Source of the DNA: a virus
Virus record (IMG/VR): IMGVR_UViG_3300043464_001679
Span: 1 to 64,000 of that record
Reading direction: 5' to 3' (one strand)
Length of the DNA: 64,000 nt
The translations under genes and the position numbers were made by a program. The notes below the pieces were generated by a model, which saw only the letters and a list, made by a program, of their open reading frames with translations, searched no databases and was not told the origin of the DNA. Positions 1-8,158 of this stretch are shown here, in pieces (positions within the stretch are counted from its first letter, which is position 1; every line of letters begins with the position of its first letter).

Positions 1-966
1 AATAAAACAGGTTTAATTTCAGAATCTGGTAGTGGTGGTTATGGTTGGGCACAATGGACAACTAAAAATTTAAAAGATAAATTTAAAGAATACGCTAACA
101 CAAAAAATGTTAATCTTGATAATACACCCGCTAATGATGAAATTAATTATGGTTATCTAATAGAATGGTTAACAAAAATAGAAGGGAATCTTTTTAATGG
201 ATTTAAAAGTAATACTAAAGTTTATGATGCAGCAAAATATGTAGCGGAAAAATGGGAAAGATGTGCTGATTGTAAAAAAGAAACTGAATGGAAAAAAAGA
301 GGTGGTTATGCTCAACAAGTTTATGATTTTTGTAAAAACGGTACAGGTAAATCTAATAGTGGAAACCTCACACCAAAAGGACAAAGTTGTGATAAAAACG
401 CTGTAAAATTTGGTTTAAATGGTGGTGGAAATTTAAGTGGGGCTTTAAATGTTATTGTTGGTTCTTCTTCAGTTGGTACTTTAAATGGTATAAGTAAGAG
501 TAGTACATACGGAAGTTTATCTTCTAATAACATCTATGTATACTATAACTGCCCTGGTAAAACTTTATCTTGGCTGGCTTCACAAGTAAAAGCGGACACA
601 AACACTTATAAAGAAGTTAAATCTTACTTCCAAGTAGGTATAGGTACAAATGATGGTTATCCAGTAAATAGTGACACTAAAAACAAAATTAAAAATTACA
701 CTAATACATTAAAGTCAAAATTCCCAAATGCAACACTTTATGTTTTACCAGGAACTTATGGTTGGGGAAGTGTTAGTAACGGGTATACTAAGCAAAAATT
801 AAAAGATTACTATAAACAATATACCGATAATGGGTGGACTTTATTGTGGCCTAGTAAAAATAGTAGTGAATTAGATCCTAATTTTGATACTAGTACTAAA
901 GCTCATAATGCGAGTAGTGAATGGTTTAAATATCAAATGAAACTTCTTAAGGATTATAGTGTTTAA
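1..966 (+). CDS. Tail-associated lysozyme-like protein with C-terminal SGNH-hydrolase-like domain (5' truncated)
   Basis: This open frame enters from the left edge and ends at TAA 964-966, so the N-terminus is missing. The first ~110 residues contain a GYGWAQWT segment followed by a basic helical stretch ending EKWERC..C, which resembles phage tail lysozyme domains that cut peptidoglycan. The C-terminal ~190 residues look like an SGNH/GDSL hydrolase: a VIVGSSSVG strand-turn (block I, with the usual Asp replaced by Ser), a VGIGTND segment (block III GxND) and a late His near AHNASSEW. A function at the virion tip, degrading wall and possibly deacetylating surface polymers, is inferred. The lysozyme assignment is moderate. 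The SGNH assignment is tentative because the block V Asp is not at the usual spacing from the His. Confidence 0.6.
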   Translation, partial: NKTGLISESGSGGYGWAQWTTKNLKDKFKEYANTKNVNLDNTPANDEINYGYLIEWLTKIEGNLFNGFKSNTKVYDAAKYVAEKWERCADCKKETEWKKRGGYAQQVYDFCKNGTGKSNSGNLTPKGQSCDKNAVKFGLNGGGNLSGALNVIVGSSSVGTLNGISKSSTYGSLSSNNIYVYYNCPGKTLSWLASQVKADTNTYKEVKSYFQVGIGTNDGYPVNSDTKNKIKNYTNTLKSKFPNATLYVLPGTYGWGSVSNGYTKQKLKDYYKQYTDNGWTLLWPSKNSSELDPNFDTSTKAHNASSEWFKYQMKLLKDYSV

Positions 967-1003
967 GATTGAAAATTATAACTTTTTTATTTATTTTTAA
1001 CAA

Positions 1004-1570
1004 ATGTTTTTAATTAAAATCACAACCGAAGATACTAGTTTAGTAAAACCTTACATGACAGAAATAATGTCTTTTGACGAAGGTGTTATTGAAATTATTG
1101 TTGGTTGGGATTTAGCTAAAGAAAAAGGAGCTTCAATATTAAATCATAAAATCGGTGAAAAATTTTATTGGACCTTTTCACCAAGAGAAAAAAGAAAAGT
1201 TTTTGAAGAACACATGAATTCTTTTTTAATTGAGTCATTGGAAGAAATTGTTAATAAAATTAAAATAAATAATTTAAATCCATTAGATTTTGAAACAAGG
1301 TGGGATTATTTAAATTTTGTTAAAAAGAACGTTAGTGGATGTGATGGATATTTATATTCGGATAGACTTTATATTTATTGTGGTAAAACAATTTATCATA
1401 TAGATATGGGTCTTTTATCTTTTATGTCTTGGGACATAATTGATGAAATTAAAAATCTAATAACAATGAAAAAATATGATGAATTACCAAAAAATATAGG
1501 TAACATTGATATAAAATATATCCCGTACTTAAATGCAAAAGAAGATAATATTAGTAGCGACATTTGTTAA
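1004..1570 (+). CDS. Hypothetical protein, 188 aa
   Basis: I do not recognise this family. The frame is open from an ATG that follows an AT-rich 37-nt gap, and the protein is mixed alpha/beta with no signal peptide or membrane segment. The middle holds a GCDGYLYSDRLYIYCGKTIYH stretch of beta strands, and the C-terminus is Asp/Asn rich. It overlaps the next gene by 38 nt in another frame, so the two are probably co-translated. Codon use is like its neighbours (AT-rich third positions). No function is proposed. Confidence 0.6.
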   Translation: MFLIKITTEDTSLVKPYMTEIMSFDEGVIEIIVGWDLAKEKGASILNHKIGEKFYWTFSPREKRKVFEEHMNSFLIESLEEIVNKIKINNLNPLDFETRWDYLNFVKKNVSGCDGYLYSDRLYIYCGKTIYHIDMGLLSFMSWDIIDEIKNLITMKKYDELPKNIGNIDIKYIPYLNAKEDNISSDIC

Positions 1571-1937
1571 CCCATCTTATCTAGATAAATTCTTATATAA
1601 AATATACAAAACTTTCGGGGTAAAAAAAAAGTCTGTTTTTCTTTTTGAAACTGATACTGAAGATTTACTATTAACCTACAAAATATTTTTAGAATTTGAC
1701 CAAAAAATAAATATAAAAAAAGAATTACCTAAAACAGTACAAATACATAAAAAGGGTACAACTTTTTTCACGATAAATGCTTTAAATAAATTAATAGAAA
1801 AAGATTTTAATTTAGATTCGGGTAATGTTAATTATTCGGAATATAATTTAGATTGGGGTAAATATGAAAATTCTATAATTCTAATTAAAAACAATGAATT
1901 AGATATTTTAAAGTTAAATATGAAAATTGTAGAATAA
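1533..1937 (+). CDS. Hypothetical protein, 134 aa
   Basis: The gene starts at ATG 1533 inside the end of the preceding gene (38-nt overlap). The protein is basic and Lys-rich. It opens with a beta strand (IILVATFV) and a helix containing YLDKFLYKIYKTFG, followed by strands such as VFLFETD and LLLTYKIFLEF, suggesting a small alpha/beta fold. No catalytic motif is visible and the family is not recognised. An alternative internal start would shorten the overlap, but no ATG lies close downstream, so the early start is kept. Confidence 0.55.
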   Translation: MQKKIILVATFVNPSYLDKFLYKIYKTFGVKKKSVFLFETDTEDLLLTYKIFLEFDQKINIKKELPKTVQIHKKGTTFFTINALNKLIEKDFNLDSGNVNYSEYNLDWGKYENSIILIKNNELDILKLNMKIVE

Positions 1938-1942
1938 GGGCA

Positions 1943-1952
1943 TATTTATAAG
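1943..1952 (+). promoter_or_regulatory. TATTTATAAG box (variant of the phage late-promoter-like motif)
   Basis: TATTTATAAG lies 12 nt before the ATG at 1964. It is a degenerate form of the TATTTATAAATA box found at about the same distance before several other genes in this window. Promoter function is inferred from this positional recurrence. Confidence 0.3.
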
Positions 1953-1963
1953 AAAAAATAGTC

Positions 1964-2149
1964 ATGGAAGATATTAATAAAAAAAGAGAAAAAGAACTTC
2001 AAGACAAATTAAATAACTTTTTAACAGATAAAAAAAACTGTGAAGGTGAGGAGTGTCTTATAAAAGATAACCAAGAGTTAGTTCAAAGAGAACATAAAAA
2101 AATCATCACTAGTGATGGTCGTCAACTATTAAGTGAATATACTAGGTAA
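1964..2149 (+). CDS. Small hypothetical protein, 61 aa
   Basis: This short charged protein has a Lys/Glu-rich helical N-terminal half, a CEGEEC pair of cysteines near the middle and a conserved-looking tail, KIITSDGRQLL. It has its own AT-rich TATTTATAAG box upstream. The stop codon lies 1 nt before the preferred ATG of the next gene (2151), suggesting translational coupling. The family is not recognised. It may work with the acidic protein encoded next. Confidence 0.5.
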   Translation: MEDINKKREKELQDKLNNFLTDKKNCEGEECLIKDNQELVQREHKKIITSDGRQLLSEYTR

Positions 2150-2150
2150 A

Positions 2151-2948
2151 ATGGCTAATAAAATAAACGAAGATTTAGAAAGATTTAAATCCCTTATGGG
2201 TTATGACCCAACTAAGGGTATGATTACTGAAAAAGTAGGTCCAAATAGAAGTGCTTATTTTGGTGAATCTGAAATGTTAAATGAGGCTGACCCAGAGGAG
2301 GAACAAAAACCTGCCGAAGAAGAAAATCCTGATTTTGACTTTGGTGATACTGGTAATCCAGAAGATGCAGCAACTGCTGAGGAAGGAGGTGATGAAATGC
2401 CAGCTGAAGGTGGTGATACTGAAGAAACAGAAGATGAATTTGGTACTGCTAATGAATTTAGTGCTGTTGATGATCTAGAAGATGCTGGTGATTCTGAAGT
2501 TGAAGAAATTGACGTTACATCAATTGTATCTAAATCAGATGAGGCTAGAGAAATGGCACAACAAGCTGTATCAGTGGGTCAAGAAAACATGTCTTATTTA
2601 AAAGCTTTAACTGATAAACTTTCTAACCTTGAATCACAATTAACTAAAATGGATTCCATCGCTTCTAAAATTACTAAATTAGAGCAAGACATTAAAACAC
2701 CTGAAGAAAAATTAGAATTACGTTCTTTAGATAGTTATCCATTTAATATGAAATTAAGTGATTATTGGTCTGAAAAGGCAGCACAAAACAAACACTATGA
2801 TATTAGTGGTGGTGAAAGTAATGTCGATGGTAGGGAAGTTGAATATAAAATAACCCCTGAAGATGTTGACGATTTTAATGATGTTGACATTAAAAAATCT
2901 TTTGTACCCGAATCTAGAAACAAAAGAAAAATATTAAAAAATAGATAA
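2151..2948 (+). CDS. Acidic coiled-coil protein, possible prohead core or virion-internal protein
   Basis: The start at ATG 2151 is preferred over GTG 2133 because it avoids overlapping the preceding gene. Residues 1-45 are a basic/amphipathic leader with the segment INEDLERFKSLMGY and a MLNEAD site that fits the (L/I)-x-E cleavage pattern of T4-type prohead proteases. Residues ~45-130 are extremely acidic and Gly/Asp/Glu-rich. Residues ~130-190 form a predicted coiled coil (VSIVSKSDEAREMAQQA-type heptads and LTDKLSNLESQLTKM). A short globular tail ends in a basic RNKRKILKNR. Scaffold-like or core proteins have this composition, but no homologue is recognised, so the role is inference. A terminator follows immediately. 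Confidence 0.55.
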   Translation: MANKINEDLERFKSLMGYDPTKGMITEKVGPNRSAYFGESEMLNEADPEEEQKPAEEENPDFDFGDTGNPEDAATAEEGGDEMPAEGGDTEETEDEFGTANEFSAVDDLEDAGDSEVEEIDVTSIVSKSDEAREMAQQAVSVGQENMSYLKALTDKLSNLESQLTKMDSIASKITKLEQDIKTPEEKLELRSLDSYPFNMKLSDYWSEKAAQNKHYDISGGESNVDGREVEYKITPEDVDDFNDVDIKKSFVPESRNKRKILKNR

Positions 2949-2951
2949 ATA

Positions 2952-2978
2952 AAAGGAGGTCCAAAAGACCTCTTTTTT
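2952..2978 (+). terminator. Rho-independent terminator
   Basis: GAGGTC (2956-2961), loop CAAAA, GACCTC (2967-2972), then six T. It ends the 1-2948 gene block just before the gp32-like gene. Confidence 0.85.
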
Positions 2979-3050
2979 GTTTACTTTATAAGAATGTTTT
3001 ACTATAATTAACAATATAACAAATTTATTAATTAACAAAAAAAAGTAGTT

Positions 3051-3926
3051 ATGAGTGTACTCGATGCAATCGCAAAACAGTATGAAAACAACAAAACTGG
3101 AAACAGTAGTAGTAGTGGTTCATACGAACAAGATTTCAGTAAGTATTTTGCTGTAAGACTTGAAGAAGGTCATGATAATGGTGAATTTACCATTAGAATA
3201 ATGCCTCCTAAAAAAGGAGTTCATCCCCTTGTTAAAGAAGGTGATACTCCATTTGATGAAGGTCATTGGCATTCAGTTAAAGTGGGTGGTAAATGGCGTA
3301 AAATTTATTGTAGAAAACACAATGACGGTGAACATTGTCCATTGTGTGAAGTTTCCGACGACCTTTTCAAATCTTGGAAAGAAACAGGAAACAAAACAGA
3401 CAAAGAATTAGCAACACAGTATTCAGCTAAGAAATTTTATTTAGCTAGAATCATTGATAGAGCTAATGAAAAAGATGGTATTAAATTTTGGAGATTCCCA
3501 CACAACTATAAAGGTGAAGGGGCTTTGGATAAAATTATCCCTATCTTCACTAAAAAAGGTGACGTAACAGACCCAAGAGAAGGAAGAGACTTAACTTTGA
3601 TTATCGGTAAAGATAACAAAGGTTACGCTAAAATTACTTCTATTATGTCTGAAGACCAATCGGTTCTTACTGAACCTAAATCATCTCAAGCTAAAGAATG
3701 GATGGGTGATGGTTTGACTTGGAAAGAAATTTACAAAGCACAACCATTAGACTATGTTCAGTTAATTGCTGACGGTGAAACTCCTACATGGGATAAAAAT
3801 CTTGAGAAATTTGTCGCTAAAGGTGATGACACTGAAACTGAATCATCTTTTAAATCAAACACATCAGCACCAAAAACTAAAACAGTAGAGGTTAATGATG
3901 ATTATGAAGATGAAGATCCATTCTAA
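3051..3926 (+). CDS. 32: Single-stranded DNA-binding protein, T4 gp32-like
   Basis: This is the phage replication SSB, which coats ssDNA and recruits replication and recombination partners. It is 291 aa (T4 gp32 is ~301 aa) with the same plan. There is a basic N-terminal segment and then an OB-fold core with a zinc-binding cluster, CRKHNDGEHCPLC, at residues ~93-105. The core contains FRLARII-like strands (FYLARIIDR). A Ser/Thr-rich linker leads to an acidic tail ending DDYEDEDPF, the typical acidic protein-interaction tip. It is followed 11 nt later by the UvsX gene, its known functional partner in strand exchange. The ~70-nt AT-rich upstream gap after a terminator must carry its promoter, but I cannot pick a clear box. 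Confidence 0.9.
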   Translation: MSVLDAIAKQYENNKTGNSSSSGSYEQDFSKYFAVRLEEGHDNGEFTIRIMPPKKGVHPLVKEGDTPFDEGHWHSVKVGGKWRKIYCRKHNDGEHCPLCEVSDDLFKSWKETGNKTDKELATQYSAKKFYLARIIDRANEKDGIKFWRFPHNYKGEGALDKIIPIFTKKGDVTDPREGRDLTLIIGKDNKGYAKITSIMSEDQSVLTEPKSSQAKEWMGDGLTWKEIYKAQPLDYVQLIADGETPTWDKNLEKFVAKGDDTETESSFKSNTSAPKTKTVEVNDDYEDEDPF

Positions 3927-3937
3927 AAAATTAAAAA

Positions 3938-4993
3938 ATGTCTAAGAAAACAATTCAGAAAAAAGAGTTTTCATTGGATTCTATATCCGATAGATTCTCA
4001 TCAAAAACAAAATATAAACCTGATAGGTTTATTGATTTAGGTAAAGTGTTCCAACAAGCTACTGGTGTACCAGGACCTGCTATTGGGCATTTAAATGTAT
4101 TCTTGGGGCATTCTGACACTGGAAAAACCACGGCACTCATTAAGAGTGCCATTTGGTGTCAGAAAAATAACATTTTACCAATCTTCATCATTACTGAAAA
4201 GAAATGGAGTTTTAAACACGCTCAATTGATGGGATTTGATTGTACTGAAAATGCACCAGGTGATTGGAGTGGGTTCTTTATTTTTAAAGATGACTTTGAA
4301 TATATTGAACAAATTACTGATTACATGAATGAAATTCTTGATGTACAAGCAAAAGAAAATTGGAGTAAGGATGGTAAACCTTTAGATATCTGTTTCCTTT
4401 GGGATTCAGTAGGTTCTATTCCTTGTAAGATGACTTTTGATGGTAAGGGTGGTAAAATGCACAACGCCTCTGTATTGGCTGATAAAATTGGTATGGGATT
4501 GAATGGTAGAATTACAGGTTCTAGAAAAGAAACTTCTACACATACAAACACATTGATTATTGTTAACCAACCGTGGGTAGAATTACCTGATTCACCTATG
4601 GGACAACCAAGAATTAAAATGAAAGGTGGTGAAGCTATCTATCTTAATAGTACTTTAATTTTCTTGTTTGGTAGTCAAAAAAATGCTGGAACAAATAAAT
4701 TAAAAGCAACTAAAAATGGTAGAAGTATTAATTACGGAACTCGTTCTAAAATCTCAATCCTTAAAAATCACGTAAATGGGATTGGGTATCAGGATGGTAA
4801 AGTTATTGTTACACCACACGACTTCATTGAAGACTCTAAGGAGGCTGAAAAAGATTACAAAGATCAGTACGCTGATTATTGGATTAACATGTTTATCCAA
4901 AGTGGACTTGATGAAGTTGATGAAAATGATTTAGATTTTGCTATTGAAGAATCTGAAGAATTTGATAGTGAGGAAATTGATGGTTTAATTTAA
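3938..4993 (+). CDS. uvsX: UvsX/RecA-like recombinase
   Basis: This ATP-dependent strand-exchange protein forms filaments on ssDNA and starts recombination-dependent replication. It has a Walker A motif, GHSDTGKTT, at residues ~57-65. A Walker B strand is present (DICFLWDSVGS, ~147-157). An L2-like region contains MGLNGRITGSRK, and there is a NTLIIVNQPWV segment typical of RecA core folds. At 351 aa it is a little shorter than T4 UvsX (~391 aa). The C-terminus is acidic (EESEEFDSEEIDG). It is placed directly after gp32, matching function. The small gene at 4998 follows 4 nt downstream. Confidence 0.9.
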   Translation: MSKKTIQKKEFSLDSISDRFSSKTKYKPDRFIDLGKVFQQATGVPGPAIGHLNVFLGHSDTGKTTALIKSAIWCQKNNILPIFIITEKKWSFKHAQLMGFDCTENAPGDWSGFFIFKDDFEYIEQITDYMNEILDVQAKENWSKDGKPLDICFLWDSVGSIPCKMTFDGKGGKMHNASVLADKIGMGLNGRITGSRKETSTHTNTLIIVNQPWVELPDSPMGQPRIKMKGGEAIYLNSTLIFLFGSQKNAGTNKLKATKNGRSINYGTRSKISILKNHVNGIGYQDGKVIVTPHDFIEDSKEAEKDYKDQYADYWINMFIQSGLDEVDENDLDFAIEESEEFDSEEIDGLI

Positions 4994-4997
4994 GATT

Positions 4998-5249
4998 ATG
5001 GAAATAGATTATTATAGATTGTTAGACTTGAATAGAGAGGCTATGACAGAAAATGGTGAAAACCAATTGTCTTGTTATTATTTAATTCAAAGAACCATTG
5101 AGGATTACCTATTTAATGGTGTTCTTAATGAACAACAAAAACAATTTTTAATTGATTTAGAAGTCTTAATTGAATCTGAAGAAGAATCACAAAGAAGAAA
5201 TATTGTCGGACCTTTTAATTTCAGTACGAATGGGTCTGCGAATTCCTAA
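4998..5249 (+). CDS. Small acidic hypothetical protein, 83 aa
   Basis: The gene lies 4 nt after the recombinase and overlaps the nuclease gene by 20 nt if that gene starts at 5230. The protein is helical and acidic (IESEEESQRR) and contains YYLIQRTIEDYLFNGVLNEQQKQFL. No family is recognised. Its position between UvsX and the 5' nuclease suggests an accessory role in replication or recombination, but nothing in the sequence proves it. Confidence 0.6.
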   Translation: MEIDYYRLLDLNREAMTENGENQLSCYYLIQRTIEDYLFNGVLNEQQKQFLIDLEVLIESEEESQRRNIVGPFNFSTNGSANS

Positions 5250-6270
5250 AGGAAAACCTAAAAAAACAAAAACACTGATTGTCGATGGTAACGTTCTTAT
5301 GAAACGTTCCTATAACGGGGCTAAGAACGTTTACCATAAAGACAAACACATTGGTGGTATATTTGCTTTCTATAGCACTTTACGTAAAATAATCGTTGAA
5401 CATAAAATTGATAAAGTAGTAATTACATGGGATGGTGAACGTGGTGGTACTTTACGTTTAGATTATTATCCTGAATACAAAGGTAATAGACCTAGATTTT
5501 TTGACCAAGATTACGAACTACAAAAACTCAGAGTTAAACAATACGCGGAAGATCTTTTTATTAGACAGTATGAACATCCTGATGTAGAATCAGATGATTT
5601 AATTGCCTTCTATTGCCAAAATAGAAATAAAATGGAAGAGGTTATGATTTATACTAATGATAGAGACCTTTGTCAATTGATTAATGAAAATATTACTATT
5701 TTCTTGGCTGATAAAAAGATGGAAATTGGTATAGGTAATTACCAATGGTTTTTTGAACATCATTATTCAAATGCTGGGTTAATTAAAATCATAGAAGGTT
5801 GTACTAGTGATAATATTAAAGGTATTGATGGTGTAACAGAAAATACTTTATTAACACACTTCCCACAACTAAAAGAACGTAAAATGACTTTGGATGAAAT
5901 ATTTGAACAAGGTAAATTAATCCAAGAGGAAAGAGGTGTTAAACCTTTTAAAGTTATTGATAATATCATTAAAGGAATTTCTAAAGGAGTTCATAGAGGT
6001 CCATTCTATGAAATAAATCAAAAAATAATTGATTTAAATCAACCTTTATTAACAGAAGAGGCTAGAGAATCAATTAAAAATTTAGTAGAATTACCATTAG
6101 ACCCCGAAGGTAGAGATTACAAAAACGTATTAAAAATGATGCTAGAAGACGGTGTGATGTACGCAATACCTGGAGGTGAAAACGGTTACCTAAATTTTAT
6201 GGAACCATTTATTAAATTATTAAAAAAAGAAAAGTTAAATTTTAAAAACAAAAAAGATGAAAAAATTTGA
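5230..6270 (+). CDS. rnh: RNase H / FEN-family 5'-3' exonuclease, T4 Rnh-like
   Basis: This flap/5' nuclease removes RNA primers and processes Okazaki fragments. The N-terminal PIN-like core has the metal-binding signatures in order: LIVDGNVLMKR (first Asp), VITWDGERGG (Asp), HPDVESDDLIAFY (Glu/Asp/Asp), MIYTNDRDLCQLI (Asp-x-Asp), and SDNIKGIDGV in the helix-hairpin-helix region. ATG 5230 is chosen over TTG 5170; the extra 20 residues do not belong to the fold and would lengthen the overlap. It is 346 aa, against ~305 in T4. It overlaps the next gene by 14 nt. Confidence 0.88.
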   Translation: MGLRIPKGKPKKTKTLIVDGNVLMKRSYNGAKNVYHKDKHIGGIFAFYSTLRKIIVEHKIDKVVITWDGERGGTLRLDYYPEYKGNRPRFFDQDYELQKLRVKQYAEDLFIRQYEHPDVESDDLIAFYCQNRNKMEEVMIYTNDRDLCQLINENITIFLADKKMEIGIGNYQWFFEHHYSNAGLIKIIEGCTSDNIKGIDGVTENTLLTHFPQLKERKMTLDEIFEQGKLIQEERGVKPFKVIDNIIKGISKGVHRGPFYEINQKIIDLNQPLLTEEARESIKNLVELPLDPEGRDYKNVLKMMLEDGVMYAIPGGENGYLNFMEPFIKLLKKEKLNFKNKKDEKI

Positions 6271-6694
6271 ATTTGTATTGTACATTAATTCTAACATTAT
6301 TTGCCAAAGGTTTTTTTCCATTAAAAATTTCAACCAAAAAATCCTTAATTCACTAGAGTTGAAAGATTGTGTTGATGATTGTGTTAAGTTAATCGAAGAT
6401 GATTTGAAGGAAAAAACTTATGAATATTTGTACAAAAATTACAATCCTTACAAGGAACAAACAAAAGAAGAAATAGTTGTTGAGAACATCTATGAAAATG
6501 AAGACATATTTGACTTCGAAATTAAAATTGATGACAAATGTGTGGTTAAAAAGAGGTTTACTGGTAACGTTTATCCACAACGTGTAAGATATTCTGTGGA
6601 TGTTCGTAAGATTATTCCTGCCTTAATCAAACAAATCCAAGAAACATTTTCTTCAGAATATTTTAGTGTGGAACATAGCGGAATTACACAGTAA
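6257..6694 (+). CDS. Hypothetical protein, 145 aa
   Basis: This protein is not recognised. It has an N-terminal strand-rich half (FEFVLYINSN, FFSIKNF) and a C-terminal segment with YPQRVRYSVDVRKIIPALIKQIQ. It starts inside the last 14 nt of the 5' nuclease gene and ends 18 nt before the helicase gene, so it sits within the replication operon and is probably co-expressed with both. No catalytic motif or membrane segment is seen. Confidence 0.6.
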   Translation: MKKFEFVLYINSNIICQRFFSIKNFNQKILNSLELKDCVDDCVKLIEDDLKEKTYEYLYKNYNPYKEQTKEEIVVENIYENEDIFDFEIKIDDKCVVKKRFTGNVYPQRVRYSVDVRKIIPALIKQIQETFSSEYFSVEHSGITQ

Positions 6695-6712
6695 AAATAT
6701 ACTTATTATTAA

Positions 6713-8134
6713 ATGTTGGATATGAGTAAAGAAGTTACATTAGGGTATTTAGGATATAAGTTTCAAACAGAATTAATAAATCAAATTCTACATCCAGCAA
6801 ACAAAAAATTCGGCGATAGGATTATTGACATAATACACGCGAAGTATTTTGATAATGAGTATTTCAGATTAATTATTGCTACAATAAAAGATTATTTTGA
6901 AAGATTTGAAAAAATACCTTCTTGGAGTACATTAGAAACAATTCTTAAAGTTGAAATTAAGGATAAGATAACACAAGATTATGTGTTTGAAATCACAAAA
7001 GAAATTAGAAATTTAGAAGTTGAAGATTGGGAGTTCGTCCAAGAAAAGGCTTTAAATTTCTGTAGACAACAAGAGCTCAAAAAGGCAAATGATAAGATAT
7101 CAAAAATTATTGATAACGGTGATTTTGATAAGTATGAGGAATGTGCAGAAATTATGAAAGAAGCTTTATCTGTGGGAGCAGAAAAAGATGATGGAACCTC
7201 TATCTCTGAAGGTTGGGATACAGTTTTGAAACCGGATTTTAGACATCCGATTCCTACGGGAATAAGTGGTATCGATGAATTGACTGACGGAGGGTTATCA
7301 CGAGGTGAGTTAGGTGTTATTTTAGCTCCTTATGGAGTTGGTAAAACTACCATCTTAACTAAAATTTCAAATACCGCATATAATATGGGGTATAATGTTT
7401 TACAAATTGTTTTTGAAGACATACCAGACGTTATCAAAAGAAAACATGCATCTTGTTGGAGTGGTATAGAGTTAAACGCTTTATCTGAACAAGAAGAAAA
7501 TGTTATTAATGTAATAAAAGATAGAACGAGTGGTAAAGAAAACGATTTAGTTATTAGAAAGTTTTCGTCTGAAGGAGTTACTGTTAACCACATTAAATCC
7601 TATATCAGACATTTAATTTCAGTTGGTTTTAAACCTGATATTATTATTCTTGATTACATTGATTGTGTTGAATCCACTAGAAGATACAATGATGAATGGT
7701 CTGGTGAAGGTAATGTTATGAGAGGTTTTGAATCTATGTTAGCTGAATATCAAATGGTGGGTTGGACAGCAGTTCAAGGAAACAGAAGTTCAATTTCATC
7801 AGACGTGGTTACAGGTGACCAAATGGGTGGGTCAATTAAGAAGGCTCAAATTGGTCACTTCATAATGTCTATCGCGAGGACTCTAACTCAAAAAGAAAGT
7901 AATAGAGCAACGATAGCAGTTTTAAAATCTAGATTCGGAAAAGATGGGGTTATTTTTGAAGATTGTACATTTGATAACGGAAGAGTGTTTATTGATACTG
8001 AAACTTCTGATACTTTCTTAGGTTATGAGAAAAAAGTTGAAGAAAGAAAAGACGATAACACTAGAGAAAGATTGAAAATGGCAAAACTTAGAAAACAACA
8101 AAAAGAATCAGAAGAGAACGTAAATAATAATTAA
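6713..8134 (+). CDS. 41: Replicative DNA helicase, DnaB/gp41-like
   Basis: This hexameric 5'-3' helicase drives the replication fork and partners with the gp61-type primase encoded at 40242. At 473 aa it matches T4 gp41 (~475 aa). The N-terminal ~170 residues are helical (DnaB N-domain-like). The RecA-type motor begins around FRHPIPTGISGIDELTDGGL and has Walker A APYGVGKTT (~205-213). The Walker B strand is IIILDYID, and a Gln-containing sensor segment (WTAVQGNRSS) and SRFGKDG follow. The C-terminus is Lys/Glu-rich and helical. ATG 6713 and ATG 6722 are both possible starts. Confidence 0.9.
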   Translation: MLDMSKEVTLGYLGYKFQTELINQILHPANKKFGDRIIDIIHAKYFDNEYFRLIIATIKDYFERFEKIPSWSTLETILKVEIKDKITQDYVFEITKEIRNLEVEDWEFVQEKALNFCRQQELKKANDKISKIIDNGDFDKYEECAEIMKEALSVGAEKDDGTSISEGWDTVLKPDFRHPIPTGISGIDELTDGGLSRGELGVILAPYGVGKTTILTKISNTAYNMGYNVLQIVFEDIPDVIKRKHASCWSGIELNALSEQEENVINVIKDRTSGKENDLVIRKFSSEGVTVNHIKSYIRHLISVGFKPDIIILDYIDCVESTRRYNDEWSGEGNVMRGFESMLAEYQMVGWTAVQGNRSSISSDVVTGDQMGGSIKKAQIGHFIMSIARTLTQKESNRATIAVLKSRFGKDGVIFEDCTFDNGRVFIDTETSDTFLGYEKKVEERKDDNTRERLKMAKLRKQQKESEENVNNN

Positions 8135-8158
8135 TAATTTATTTTAATTTTTTAAAAA

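Noticed and set aside
169-533. Minus-strand frames of 60-71 codons inside the first gene
   Set aside because: They are low-complexity Phe/Ile/Ser shadows of the + strand gene.
2281-2478. 65-codon + frame inside the acidic protein gene
   Set aside because: It is an out-of-frame reading of the Glu/Asp-rich stretch, giving a basic low-complexity peptide.
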